From positions 1 through 44,363 of the forward strand of contig CAZAQB010000007.1 in NCBI GenBank assembly GCA_964487155.1: DNA of 44,363 nucleotides. The letters are read 5' to 3'. Each line of letters starts with the position of its first letter. The stretch's first letter is position 1. Shown here one piece after another: positions 33,380 to 40,998 of this stretch. Below the pieces are notes generated by a model, which was not told the origin of the DNA, did not search any database, and was given only the letters and a program-made list of their open reading frames with translations. Made by a program: the position numbers and the translations under genes. The stretch is from CAZAQB01 sp964487155 (GTDB lineage: Bacteria > Pseudomonadota > Gammaproteobacteria > Nitrococcales > Nitrococcaceae).

Positions 33380-34651
33380 ATGCCGCCCATGCCAAGCCCC
33401 GCGCCTCCCGGTGGCGCGTTCCCCCAGCGCCCCATCTGGGCCTGGGCCCTCTACGACTGGGCCAACTCCGCCTTCGCCACCGTGGTGCTGGCGGGCTTCT
33501 TTCCCCTGCTGTTCCAGGATTACTGGAGCGCCGGCCTGCCGCCCACCGAGGCCAACCTGCGCCTGGGCTGGGCCAATGCCGCCGGCAGCCTGGTCATCGT
33601 GCTGCTGGCTCCGGTACTCGGTGCGGTGGCGGACCGCATGGGCTGGAAGAAGCGGCTGCTGGCGCTGTTCGCCGCCTGCGGCATCCTGGCCACGGCGGCG
33701 CTCGGCAGCGTGCCCCAGGGCCAGTGGCTGGCGGCGGCAGCGCTGTACGCATTCGCCACCGTGGGTTTCATGGGCGCCAACGTGTTCTACGACGCCCTGC
33801 TGATGTCGGTGGCGCCGGCGAGCCGCTGGCACGCGGTCTCCGGGCTGGGCTTCGGCCTGGGCTACCTGGGCGGCGGGCTGCTCTACCTCGGCTGCGTGCT
33901 GGCCGCCCTCAATCCCCAGGCCCTGGGCTTTGAAGACAGCACCGAGGCGGCCCTCGGCGCCTTTGTCGCCACCGCCGCCTGGTGGGCGGTGTTCGCCCTG
34001 CCCTTGCTCGCTTGGGTGAATGAACCCCAGCGCAGCCCCCCTGACGGCCGGCGCGCCCTGGTGGCCGGGGCGGCCCAGGTGCTGGACACGCTGCGCCACC
34101 TGCGCCACTTCCGCATGGTGGCGCTGTTCCTGCTGGCCTACTGGCTGTACATCGACGCCGTGGACACCGTGGTGCGCATGGCGGTGGCCTACGGCCGGGC
34201 GCTGGGCTTCGGACGGGACGACCTCATCCTGGCGCTGCTGCTGGTCCAGTTCGTCGGCTTCCCGGCCGCCGTGGCCTATGGCTACCTGGGAGAGCGCATC
34301 GGGCCGAAGCGGGGCATCTACGCCGGTCTGGCGGTCTACGTCGGGGTCTGCGTATGGGGTTTCTTCGTCCGCGAGCCCTGGGAGTTCTACGGCATCGCCG
34401 TGCTCATCGGCCTGGTGCAGGGGGGCGTGCAGGCGCTCAGCCGCTCCTACTACGCACGGCTGATTCCCGAGCACAAGGCTGGCCAGTTCTTCGGCTTCTA
34501 CAATCTGCTGGGCAAGTTCGCCGCCCTAATCGGGCCGCCCCTGTTCGGCCTTGCGGGTGCCTGGTTCGGCGATGTGCGCTACTCGATGCTGGCGCTGATC
34601 GTGCTGTTCGCGGCTGGCGCGGTGCTGCTCTCGCGGGTGCGCGAGCCCTGA
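33380..34651 (+). CDS. MFS transporter, UMF1 family
   Basis: Polytopic inner-membrane protein with about 12 hydrophobic segments. Typical UMF1 features are the N-terminal WAWALYDWANSAFATVVLAG, the VADRMGWKKRLL loop and, near the C-terminus, QALSRSYYARLIPEHKAGQF. UMF1 proteins are related to yeast vacuolar Atg22; bacterial substrates are unknown. The 423-residue product is typical. GAGGGAG precedes ATG 33380; a second ATG four codons in (33389) is a less likely start. The gene stands alone, so context does not reveal its role. Confidence 0.88.
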   Translation: MPPMPSPAPPGGAFPQRPIWAWALYDWANSAFATVVLAGFFPLLFQDYWSAGLPPTEANLRLGWANAAGSLVIVLLAPVLGAVADRMGWKKRLLALFAACGILATAALGSVPQGQWLAAAALYAFATVGFMGANVFYDALLMSVAPASRWHAVSGLGFGLGYLGGGLLYLGCVLAALNPQALGFEDSTEAALGAFVATAAWWAVFALPLLAWVNEPQRSPPDGRRALVAGAAQVLDTLRHLRHFRMVALFLLAYWLYIDAVDTVVRMAVAYGRALGFGRDDLILALLLVQFVGFPAAVAYGYLGERIGPKRGIYAGLAVYVGVCVWGFFVREPWEFYGIAVLIGLVQGGVQALSRSYYARLIPEHKAGQFFGFYNLLGKFAALIGPPLFGLAGAWFGDVRYSMLALIVLFAAGAVLLSRVREP

Positions 34652-34674
34652 GCGCCGCGGCCCGGCGGGTCGGA

Positions 34675-34917
34675 TCAGCCCGTCAGGGCCAGTACCAGCT
34701 GCACCACCCCCACCAGCACCAGCACGAACAGCGCCGTGCCGATCAGGCCGGCGATGATGAACGGCGCCGCGCGGCCATGGGTGAAGTCGCGGCGCCGCGC
34801 CTGCTCGGACTGCACGCCGATGGCGGCCGCCAGGGTGCTCTTGACGATGGTCCAGGTGGACACCTGCTCATCGCGTGCAGGTTCCTGCCGGGGCTTGCGG
34901 GGCGGAGTCTCGGTCAT
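34675..34917 (-). CDS. DUF2970-like small membrane protein
   Basis: An 80-residue protein of unknown function with one C-terminal membrane segment (about residues 54-78: FIIAGLIGTALFVLVLVGVV). The segment WTIVKSTLAAAIGVQSEQAR followed by RDF and then HGRAAPFIIAG fits the DUF2970 family, recalled from memory. The ATG at 34917 has no clear ribosome-binding site; the frame is open upstream but has no likely coding start. The 3' end faces the UMF1 gene across 23 bases, convergent. Confidence 0.8.
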   Translation of the reverse strand: MTETPPRKPRQEPARDEQVSTWTIVKSTLAAAIGVQSEQARRRDFTHGRAAPFIIAGLIGTALFVLVLVGVVQLVLALTG

Positions 34918-35089
34918 TGGCGGGATGCATTTTCCGGGTGCGCTCGAGTGTTTCCAGGATACTGACTCCCGGATCGGTTGGCACCCGCGGCACGGCCGAT
35001 GCCGGGGCCTGAAAATTTGGAGTCCGCACGGTTTTCCGGGGGGCGGATCGCGTACAAGGGGAGCATAGCCAGAAGAGGGTACGAGGGGC

Positions 35090-35839
35090 ATGATCACGTG
35101 GAGCGAGCTCGAAGCACTGGCCCGCCGGCTGGATGCCCTGGAACTCCCCGGCGGGCCGGTGCAGGGCCCCGCTGAGGGAGACTCCCCGGAGGCCATGGCG
35201 CGGCAGGCCAAAGCCCTGCGGGCCCTGGAGACCCGGCTGGTGGGTACCGCGCAGCGCCTGGGCACTCTAGCCGAGGGGGTGAGCGGGGCCATCGCCGCCC
35301 TCGACCAGGCCCGCGAGCAGCATGCCGCGGCCAGCCGCAGCGAGTGGCACCGGATGCTGGCGCCGGAGCCGCCGCTGGCCTTGCGCCAGGCGCGGGATCA
35401 GCGCCTCGCCGACGCGGGCCTGGCCAGCGCCGGCTGGTACGACCCCGAGTTCGGGCAGGTGCGCCTGTTGCTGGTGCTGGAGCAGCCGTCGGATGGCCCC
35501 GGTGCGGCCGGCGAGCGCCGCCGCCTGGCCCAGGGCCTCAACGAACTGGCGGATGTCCTGGTGCCCCAGGAGCACGACGAGGACGATGTTCCCTTCCAGA
35601 TCTACACGGTCCCCGGCCACCCTGACGACCCGGAGGAGGAACTCGAGTTCTGGTTCTGCCCGGAGCCGGGTGGTGACCGCCATGGACGGACCTGCCACGT
35701 CGTGTCCCGCCTGTACGGCATTCCGCGCCCCCTGGCGGCGTTCGAGTCCCTGGAGCGGGGGCTGACCTACCTGCAGAGCTATTTCGCCCAGCCCTCCGGC
35801 GGCAGCGCCGACCCCCGGCAGGCAGGCGTAAGCCGCTGA
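35090..35839 (+). CDS. Unrecognised protein
   Basis: A 249-residue protein I cannot assign. The first 90 residues are helical and Ala/Arg/Glu-rich (EAMARQAKALRALETRLVG), suggesting a short coiled coil. The middle has LRQARDQRLADAG and GWYDPEFGQVRLLLVLEQPS; the rest is acidic (QEHDEDDVPF, HPDDPEEELEF) with one WFCPEPGG segment. There is no signal peptide or membrane segment. GAGGGG lies before ATG 35090, and codon composition is like its neighbours, supporting a real gene. Context gives no role. Confidence 0.75.
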   Translation: MITWSELEALARRLDALELPGGPVQGPAEGDSPEAMARQAKALRALETRLVGTAQRLGTLAEGVSGAIAALDQAREQHAAASRSEWHRMLAPEPPLALRQARDQRLADAGLASAGWYDPEFGQVRLLLVLEQPSDGPGAAGERRRLAQGLNELADVLVPQEHDEDDVPFQIYTVPGHPDDPEEELEFWFCPEPGGDRHGRTCHVVSRLYGIPRPLAAFESLERGLTYLQSYFAQPSGGSADPRQAGVSR

Positions 35840-36020
35840 CCCGCGCGGAGAGCGTCACGTAGCGCTGCGCGCAACGTGACCTAAGCATGCCCGTCCGCCT
35901 GGACAGAGCGCCGGAGGGCCGTTTGTCCAGCGGGATTATGTGACAGGCTGCCAGGGGAACCTCCGGGCGCTGCTCGAAGTCCCTCAGCACATAGTTCCCG
36001 AGCAACTGAGGGGTAGGATC
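35840..36020 (+). promoter_or_regulatory. msrB upstream region with three stem-loops
   Basis: GTCACGT (35854-35860) / ACGTGAC (35874-35880) is a REP-like palindrome. CTGGACA (35899-35905) / TGTCCAG (35924-35930) and CCCTCAG / CTGAGGG (about 35983-36012) follow. The last two might be part of an msrB leader; I recognise no known riboswitch. Confidence 0.35.
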
Positions 36021-36515
36021 ATGCGGCGACGTCACCTGCTGGCTGGTTTCGGAGCAGCTCTGGTTCTGCCCCTGACGGCCGGCGGGGCAAGGGCCCACCA
36101 CGGGGAGATCCGTTCAGTGAACAAGACCGAATCGGCCTGGCGCGAGCAGCTCTCGCCCGAGCAGTTCAAGATCCTGCGCAAGGAGGGGACCGAACCCCCC
36201 GGCAGCAGTGCGCTGCTGGACGAGAAGCGCGACGGTACCTATGTCTGCGCCGGGTGCGGACTGGCCCTGTTCTCGTCCGAGACCAAGTACGATAGCGGCA
36301 CCGGCTGGCCGAGCTTCTACCAGGCCATCGAGGGCCATGTGGAGACCAAGCGGGACTGGAAGCTGCTCTATCCCAGGACCGAGTACCACTGCGCCCGCTG
36401 TGGCGGGCACCAGGGTCACGTGTTCGAGGACGGCCCGCCGCCCACCGGCCTGCGCTACTGCAATAACGGCCTGGCTCTGCGCTTCGAGCCAGGTAAACCA
36501 CCCGCAGCGAGCTGA
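36021..36515 (+). CDS. msrB: Peptide-methionine (R)-S-oxide reductase with Tat signal
   Basis: Repairs methionine-R-sulfoxide. The 164-residue product begins MRRRHLLAGFGAALVLPLTA, a short twin-arginine signal, so the enzyme is probably exported. The MsrB core has two zinc CxxC pairs (CAGC, CARC), the GTGWPSFY loop, and the active-site cysteine in RYCNNGLALRF; the family more often has RYCINS, so Ser is replaced by Gly. ATG 36021 is supported by GAGGGGTAGG and by the signal peptide; an upstream ATG at 35940 gives no signal. The PQQ dehydrogenase starts 17 bases after its stop, so the pair is probably co-transcribed. Confidence 0.92.
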   Translation: MRRRHLLAGFGAALVLPLTAGGARAHHGEIRSVNKTESAWREQLSPEQFKILRKEGTEPPGSSALLDEKRDGTYVCAGCGLALFSSETKYDSGTGWPSFYQAIEGHVETKRDWKLLYPRTEYHCARCGGHQGHVFEDGPPPTGLRYCNNGLALRFEPGKPPAAS

Positions 36516-36532
36516 GTTTACAGGGGGAATCC

Positions 36533-37678
36533 ATGGCAACCCGCTTACCTGGGCGGCGCCCGGCCCTGGCCGGGCTGGTGCTGGCGGCGCTTGCGCCCGT
36601 GGCCTGTTCCGCCAGCAGCGAGGGCCCCACGGCGCCTCAGGTGCCGGCTCAGCACGAGTTCCGGGTGGAAGTGCTGATGGAGGGGCTGGCGCATCCCTGG
36701 GGCCTCGCGTTTCTGCCCGATGGGCGAATGCTGGTGACCGAGCGCTCCGGAACCCTTTACCTGGTGAATCCGGACGGGTGGACGCGCCAGCGGGTGGAGG
36801 GCGTGCCGCCGGTGGACGCCCGCAACCAGGGTGGCCTGCTGGACGTCGCTCTGCACCCCGACTTCGCCGATAACCGCTTGGTCTACCTGACCTGGTCAGG
36901 TGCCGGCGAGGGGGGGAATGCCACCCACCTGGGCCGCGGCCGCCTGGACGGTGACCGCTTTACGGATTTCCAGGTGCTGTTCGTGGCGACTCCGTTGGCG
37001 GACAGCACCAAGCACTTCGGTTCCCGGCTGGTGTTCGATGGTGAGGGCCACCTGTTCATGACGGTGGGCGATCGGGGGCAGCGCAGCCGGGCCCAGGATC
37101 TCACCGACCACAACGGCTCGGTGCTGCGGTTGCAGCCCGATGGGGGCGTCCCGTCGGATAATCCGTTTGTCGGCCGGCGCGATGCCCGGGAAGCCATCTG
37201 GAGCTATGGCCACCGCAATCCCCAGGGGGCGGCCCTGCACCCCGACAGCGGACGGCTGTGGATCCACGAACATGGCCCCCGGGGCGGCGACGAGGTGAAC
37301 ATCCCGCGGCCCGGGGACAATTACGGCTGGCCGGTTATCACCTACGGACGGGAGTATTACGGCCCGGAGATCGGCCCCGACGCCAAGCCCGGCCTGCGGC
37401 AGCCGGTCCACCAGTGGACCCCTTCCATCGCTCCCTCCGGGATGGCCTTCTATACCGGTGACGCGTTCCCCCGGTGGCGGGGTGACCTGTTCGTGGGGGC
37501 GTTGAAGTTCCGCATGCTGGTGCGGCTGGAACTGGAAGGCGACAGGGTGGTGGGGGAGACCCGGCTGCTGGAGGATGCCGGCTGGCGGATCAGGGACGTG
37601 CGCCAGGGGCCGGACGGGCTGCTCTACCTGCTTACCGACTCCAGCCACGGCAAGCTGGTGCGCCTGGCACCACGGTAG
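36533..37678 (+). CDS. PQQ-dependent soluble aldose sugar dehydrogenase (YliI-like)
   Basis: Beta-propeller enzyme of the soluble glucose dehydrogenase family, expected to oxidise aldoses with PQQ in the periplasm. The 381-residue product has a signal-peptide-like start (RRPALAGLVLAALAPVACSA). Family segments are HPWGLAFLPDGRMLVTERSG, the HPDFADN and GGLLDVALH blocks, MTVGDRGQRSRAQDL, YGHRNPQG and EHGPRGGDEVN. The -3 residue before the single Cys is Pro, so a lipoprotein is doubtful. AGGGGGA precedes ATG 36533. No PQQ biosynthesis gene is seen in the window. Confidence 0.9.
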   Translation: MATRLPGRRPALAGLVLAALAPVACSASSEGPTAPQVPAQHEFRVEVLMEGLAHPWGLAFLPDGRMLVTERSGTLYLVNPDGWTRQRVEGVPPVDARNQGGLLDVALHPDFADNRLVYLTWSGAGEGGNATHLGRGRLDGDRFTDFQVLFVATPLADSTKHFGSRLVFDGEGHLFMTVGDRGQRSRAQDLTDHNGSVLRLQPDGGVPSDNPFVGRRDAREAIWSYGHRNPQGAALHPDSGRLWIHEHGPRGGDEVNIPRPGDNYGWPVITYGREYYGPEIGPDAKPGLRQPVHQWTPSIAPSGMAFYTGDAFPRWRGDLFVGALKFRMLVRLELEGDRVVGETRLLEDAGWRIRDVRQGPDGLLYLLTDSSHGKLVRLAPR

Positions 37679-37730
37679 TGGGGTTGATCCGGGCGGCGGC
37701 GCTGCCAGCCGGCGTGCCCCCCGCTGCGCT

Positions 37731-38138
37731 TCACCGAAACTGGAATGCCTCCTCGTCGCCGCTGGGCCGGAATACCGTGTAATAGGGCGGCGGGCGGTCC
37801 GGGTCGCCGGCGCGGGTGCCCGGGCGGGAGCCTTCAAGACGGCCGATGAGCCGTTCGCCGGCGGTGCCGTCCCGATCGATTGCCAGCGTCGCCTCGGCGC
37901 CGCCCTTCAAGGGTTCCCGGCTGATGACGGTGATACGGGTGCGCCAGCGCCCGGTTTCGGCGACCTCGACTTCCTGCAGCTGGAGACCCTGTTCGGTCAG
38001 CCACAGCCGGCCGCTGGTGAGCCGGGCCGTGCCCCGCTGGTCCATGGTGAGTGGCTGGTCGAGGCGCTGCAGGCGCGCTTCGGCCGCCTCCCGCTGCTCT
38101 TTGGTGAACAGCGAGTCGATCCGGTCGGACCGGTCCAT
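37731..38138 (-). CDS. Unrecognised protein
   Basis: A 135-residue protein I do not recognise. Start chosen at the ATG at 38138 (MDRSDRIDSLFTKEQREAAE), which has a strong GGAGGGGGG binding site at the right distance on the - strand; an upstream ATG adds seven residues. The first half is charged with two likely helices, then a strand-rich part (ARLTSGRLWLTEQGLQLQEV). The tail reads PPYYTVFRPSGDEEAFQFR. No signal, TM or known motif. Inverted repeats in the 220 bases upstream may regulate it. Confidence 0.7.
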   Translation of the reverse strand: MDRSDRIDSLFTKEQREAAEARLQRLDQPLTMDQRGTARLTSGRLWLTEQGLQLQEVEVAETGRWRTRITVISREPLKGGAEATLAIDRDGTAGERLIGRLEGSRPGTRAGDPDRPPPYYTVFRPSGDEEAFQFR

Positions 38139-38256
38139 GCTGTACCCCCCTCCGGCCAATCCCTCTCAGTGTCGCCGGCTGCCTCCGGTAGCCTCCCCAT
38201 TGCCTCCTGGCGGGAGCGCCTGCGCCCTCAGCGTCTTGCGCACACCGTCAGATCAA

Positions 38257-38315
38257 GTGTGACAGGTTCACTGGTCTTTCGTGTCACGCAATGTGAAACC
38301 GTGTTTCTATCACGG
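38257..38315. promoter_or_regulatory. Cluster of overlapping palindromes
   Basis: GTGACA (38259-38264) / TGTCAC (38282-38287), GAAAC-CGT-GTTTC (38295-38307) and CCGTG (38299-38303) / CACGG (38311-38315) overlap in an AT-richer stretch. It lies between two - strand genes, in the region that would hold the promoter of the downstream one (37731-38138). Likely regulator-binding sites; the regulator is unknown. Confidence 0.4.
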
Positions 38316-38357
38316 AAATTGCGTCCCTGTCTTCATATCGCCGCGGAACCGGCCGGA

Positions 38358-38846
38358 TCAGCGCGGCCGAGCGCCGGGTTGGATGGGTATGTCGATGCTG
38401 TCCAGGCGCCACGGCTCGACCCGGGCGCTGCCCACCGGATGGGACTGGTGATAGGCCGAGCGCCGGGCCACTGCGCGCTCCTCCGTGGGACAGACGGCCA
38501 CCACCTGGCCCCGGTCGGTGATCACCAGGTAGGTGAGGGGGCGCTGGTCCAGAGCCGTCTGGGCCAGGTGGGCGAGGCGGCCGAGCATGCCGCGGCTGCG
38601 GGCCCTCAGCAGCGCCTGGCGGATCGGCTCGCAGGCGATGCGCCCGCCGCCGATGCCGATCAGCACCGCGCGGGCATCGTTGCCGTAACGGGCCAGCACG
38701 GTGTGGGTATCGTCCAGGTCATGGGCGTACAGGTCGAAGTCCAGGTACCGCCCCAGGAAGTCGCAGCTGCGGCAGTTATGGTGAAAGCGGGGACTGTCCA
38801 GGGGACGGGTCCGTTGATGGTGCGCTGTTGTTCCCTGGCCCGGCAT
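38358..38846 (-). CDS. Unrecognised protein with Cys-x2-Cys pair
   Basis: A 162-residue protein. The ATG at 38846 (MPGQGTTAHHQRTRPLDSPR) has an AGGCGGAAGA sequence as a possible binding site; the frame is open further upstream. It has FHHNCRSCDFLGRYLDFDLY near residues 20-39, whose Cys-x2-Cys could hold zinc or a disulfide. Next is TVLARYGNDARAVLIGIGG, then a helical middle (REALL-type helices) and LTYLVITDRGQVVAVCPTEE. The motif NCxxCxFLG...DLY recurs in bacterial proteins of unknown function. No clear role. Confidence 0.75.
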   Translation of the reverse strand: MPGQGTTAHHQRTRPLDSPRFHHNCRSCDFLGRYLDFDLYAHDLDDTHTVLARYGNDARAVLIGIGGGRIACEPIRQALLRARSRGMLGRLAHLAQTALDQRPLTYLVITDRGQVVAVCPTEERAVARRSAYHQSHPVGSARVEPWRLDSIDIPIQPGARPR

Positions 38847-39381
38847 GCTGTCTTCCGCCTCTCGTCGCCGCGTCGCGGGGCGTCCGGGAGACCCCGGTGC
38901 GCCTGCCCTTGGCCAAGCTATCGGCCGCGGCTGCAAAGGCTTGAGGTGATCGCCCAACCTGCAGCCGGGACATGATGGCGAGGCTCACCCCACACGCTGA
39001 GCACAGGCCGGTTTTTGTCGCGAAATGCACACGAAATGCACGCCAAATTAGAAAGAAACCGGTTGCTGCTGGCAACCGACATCTCCGCCCAGGGGTGGAC
39101 ATGGCCCGGCCGCCTAAATCAAAAACAAGCCGCAGATGAACACGGATGCATGGGGATTGCTGGAAGGCGTGCACCAGCCAGGCCCGCGGTGATCAGGTGG
39201 CTGGTTAATCCGCGCAACCCGCCGCGGCCCGCCTCTCACTCCCCTCTCCCCTTGCGGGAGAGGGGCGGGGGGAGAGGGGGATCGACCCTGTCGACCGCCC
39301 GGCGAGGATGCCGGATGCGCTGCGCTTATCCGGCCTACGCCGTCGCCCCGGCGCCGAGGGAGACCCGCATAGGCCGGGCGG
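38847..39381. repeat. Region with a solo nested-repeat half and a composite repeat
   Basis: No gene. TCGCGAAATGCACACGAAAT (39018-39037) resembles the outer arm and GCCGCAGATGAACACGGATG (39129-39148) the core end of the nested element, but no right half is found. A composite repeat at about 39188-39342 follows, with a CCCTCTCCC hairpin and a GTAG REP on - (39310-39338). Confidence 0.65.
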
Positions 39382-40047
39382 TCACTTCGCGCTGGGGTCG
39401 GGCACCAGGCGGATATAGGGCTTGGGTGCCTTCCAGCCCTGGGGGTACTTCTGCTTCGCCTGCTCGTCGCTCACCGCGGGCACGATGATCACATCGTCGC
39501 CCCGCTGCCAGTTCACTGGGGTGGCTACCTGCTCCTGGGCGGTGAGCTGGCAGGAGTCCAGCAGCCGCAGCACTTCATCGAAATTGCGCCCGGTGCTCAT
39601 GGGGTAGCTGATCATCGCCTTGATCTTCTTGTCCGGGCCGATGACGAATACCGAGCGCACCGTGGCGTTGTCCGCCGGCGTGCGGCCCTGGGCCGAGTTC
39701 CCGGCGTCCGCCGGCAGCATGCCGAACGCCTTGGCCACGGAAAGATCCGGGTCGGCGATCAGCGGGTAGTTCACCTTGTGGCCCTGGGTCTCCTCGATGT
39801 CCGCCAGCCAGCGCTCGTGGTCGCTGACTCCATCGACGCTCAGGCCGATGATCTTGGCGTTGCGCTTGCGGAATTCCGGCTCCAGGCCCGCCATGTAGCC
39901 CAGTTCAGTGGTGCACACCGGCGTGAAGTCCTTGGGATGGGAGAACAGGATCGCCCAACCGTCGCCGATCCAGTCGTGGAAGCGGATCGTGCCCTGGGTG
40001 GATTCTGCGGTGAAGTCGGGTACGGTGGAACCGATTTGCAGTGCCAT
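39382..40047 (-). CDS. 1-Cys peroxiredoxin (Prx6-type)
   Basis: Thiol peroxidase reducing hydrogen peroxide and organic peroxides. The 221-residue product has the active-site region HPKDFTPVCTTELGYMAGLE, with the peroxidatic cysteine at residue 45. The Prx6-type C-terminal domain includes PVNWQRGDDVIIVPAVSDEQ. It lacks a resolving cysteine at the usual C-terminal position of typical 2-Cys enzymes. Length fits the family (about 210-220). The ATG at 40047 is unambiguous. It is flanked by repeat blocks and has no operon partner; oxidative stress regulation is possible but no OxyR site is evident. Confidence 0.95.
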   Translation of the reverse strand: MALQIGSTVPDFTAESTQGTIRFHDWIGDGWAILFSHPKDFTPVCTTELGYMAGLEPEFRKRNAKIIGLSVDGVSDHERWLADIEETQGHKVNYPLIADPDLSVAKAFGMLPADAGNSAQGRTPADNATVRSVFVIGPDKKIKAMISYPMSTGRNFDEVLRLLDSCQLTAQEQVATPVNWQRGDDVIIVPAVSDEQAKQKYPQGWKAPKPYIRLVPDPSAK

Positions 40048-40373
40048 GACGTTGCTCCATTGCGGCCTTGCCAGAGGTCAGCAGCCGTCTCCCGCTGACT
40101 GGAATCATGATAAGCCAGTGGCGCGGAGCGGGAAGGTTCGATGCAGCATATCCATATTCAATCCAGTCACTTGCCACTCGGCATGGGAGTCCGCAGGCGG
40201 GTGCGCTCGGACCGCGAAGCCTGAGCGAAGGGCGTAGGCCGGATAAGCGAAGCGCATCCGGCATCTTCCAGTGGCCGGTAGACAGGCTCTGTCCCCCTCT
40301 CCCCCCCCGGCCCATCTCCCGCGAGGGGCGAGGGGAGCAAGAGGCGGGTCGCTCGGATTAACCGGTCAACCGA
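40048..40373. repeat. Composite repeat between peroxiredoxin and DUF2956-like genes
   Basis: No gene. A GTAG REP (40234-40262) is followed by a CCCTCTCCC/GGCGAGGGG hairpin (about 40293-40335) and by GATTAACCGGTCAACCGATC. This is the same module order as at 17131-17295. Confidence 0.75.
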
Positions 40374-40709
40374 TCACCTGATCACCAGGTAGGCCAGGAT
40401 GCCCGCCCAGGTCAGCGCCAGCAGCACCCAGGGCAGGGGGTTGGACCGGCGCTCCAGCACCCGCTCCACCCGGGTCTCCGGCTCCGGGGCCTGCCGGCGC
40501 TGTGCCCTGGCCTTTTTCAGCTCCCGATCCAGTTCCCGGGACTTGGCCTTGTGCTGCTTCTTGTACTCGTCGATGCCCTTCTGAATGCCCTGAGCGATGA
40601 GCCGGGTCTGCTCCTTGGTCTGGCCGGGGCGCTGGTGGGCCCGGGCAATGCGTTCGGCTTCGTCCCGGGTTTCCGGTGAGGCCCGGCGGACCTGGGATGG
40701 CTGGCTCAT
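40374..40709 (-). CDS. DUF2956-like protein
   Basis: A 111-residue protein of unknown function. The block KEQTRLIAQGIQKGIDEYKK and the preceding SPETRDEAERIARAHQRPGQ fit DUF2956, a gammaproteobacterial family (recalled). The middle is a charged helix (KAKSRELDRELKKARAQRRQ) and the end is a single C-terminal TM segment (PLPWVLLALTWAGILAYLVI), a tail-anchored arrangement. The start at 40709 has AGGAG on the - strand eight or so bases upstream; the frame is open far upstream but not coding. Divergent from gbcA. Confidence 0.82.
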   Translation of the reverse strand: MSQPSQVRRASPETRDEAERIARAHQRPGQTKEQTRLIAQGIQKGIDEYKKQHKAKSRELDRELKKARAQRRQAPEPETRVERVLERRSNPLPWVLLALTWAGILAYLVIR

Positions 40710-40937
40710 GCAAGACTCCTGTCGTTCGTTGCTGACGCCCCGATCATGCCACTGCTGCTGTTGCCGCCCCAGCGCGGCGGTCTTGGCCGCCCCCCGGGTC
40801 GCAATCGCGCAAGGCGATGTCGAGGCCCCGAAAACGCGGCTGTCCGGCCGGCCCGATACTGCCTGCCAGTGGTGTCCGCGCCCTGATGCCGCGCCGGCGG
40901 GCCCACCGGCGGGCCGGCTTGCGGCCCGTTCTTTGAT

Positions 40938-40961
40938 TGTGCGCCCCGGGCACGGCGCACA
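40938..40961. promoter_or_regulatory. Palindromic operator candidate upstream of gbcA
   Basis: TGTGCGCC (40938-40945) and GGCGCACA (40954-40961) form perfect 8-base inverted arms with an 8-base spacer. It lies 37 bases ahead of the gbcA start, in the divergent region with the DUF2956-like gene. A dimeric regulator could bind here; the known GbdR sites of Pseudomonas are not palindromes of this type. Confidence 0.4.
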
Positions 40962-40998
40962 GCCGTCTGGGGCGCGCCAGCTCGCGGGGAGGAAGGCC

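Noticed and set aside
36533..36640. Lipoprotein signal in the PQQ dehydrogenase
   Set aside because: The residue at -3 before the Cys is Pro, so the lipobox is poor; Sec cleavage is as likely.
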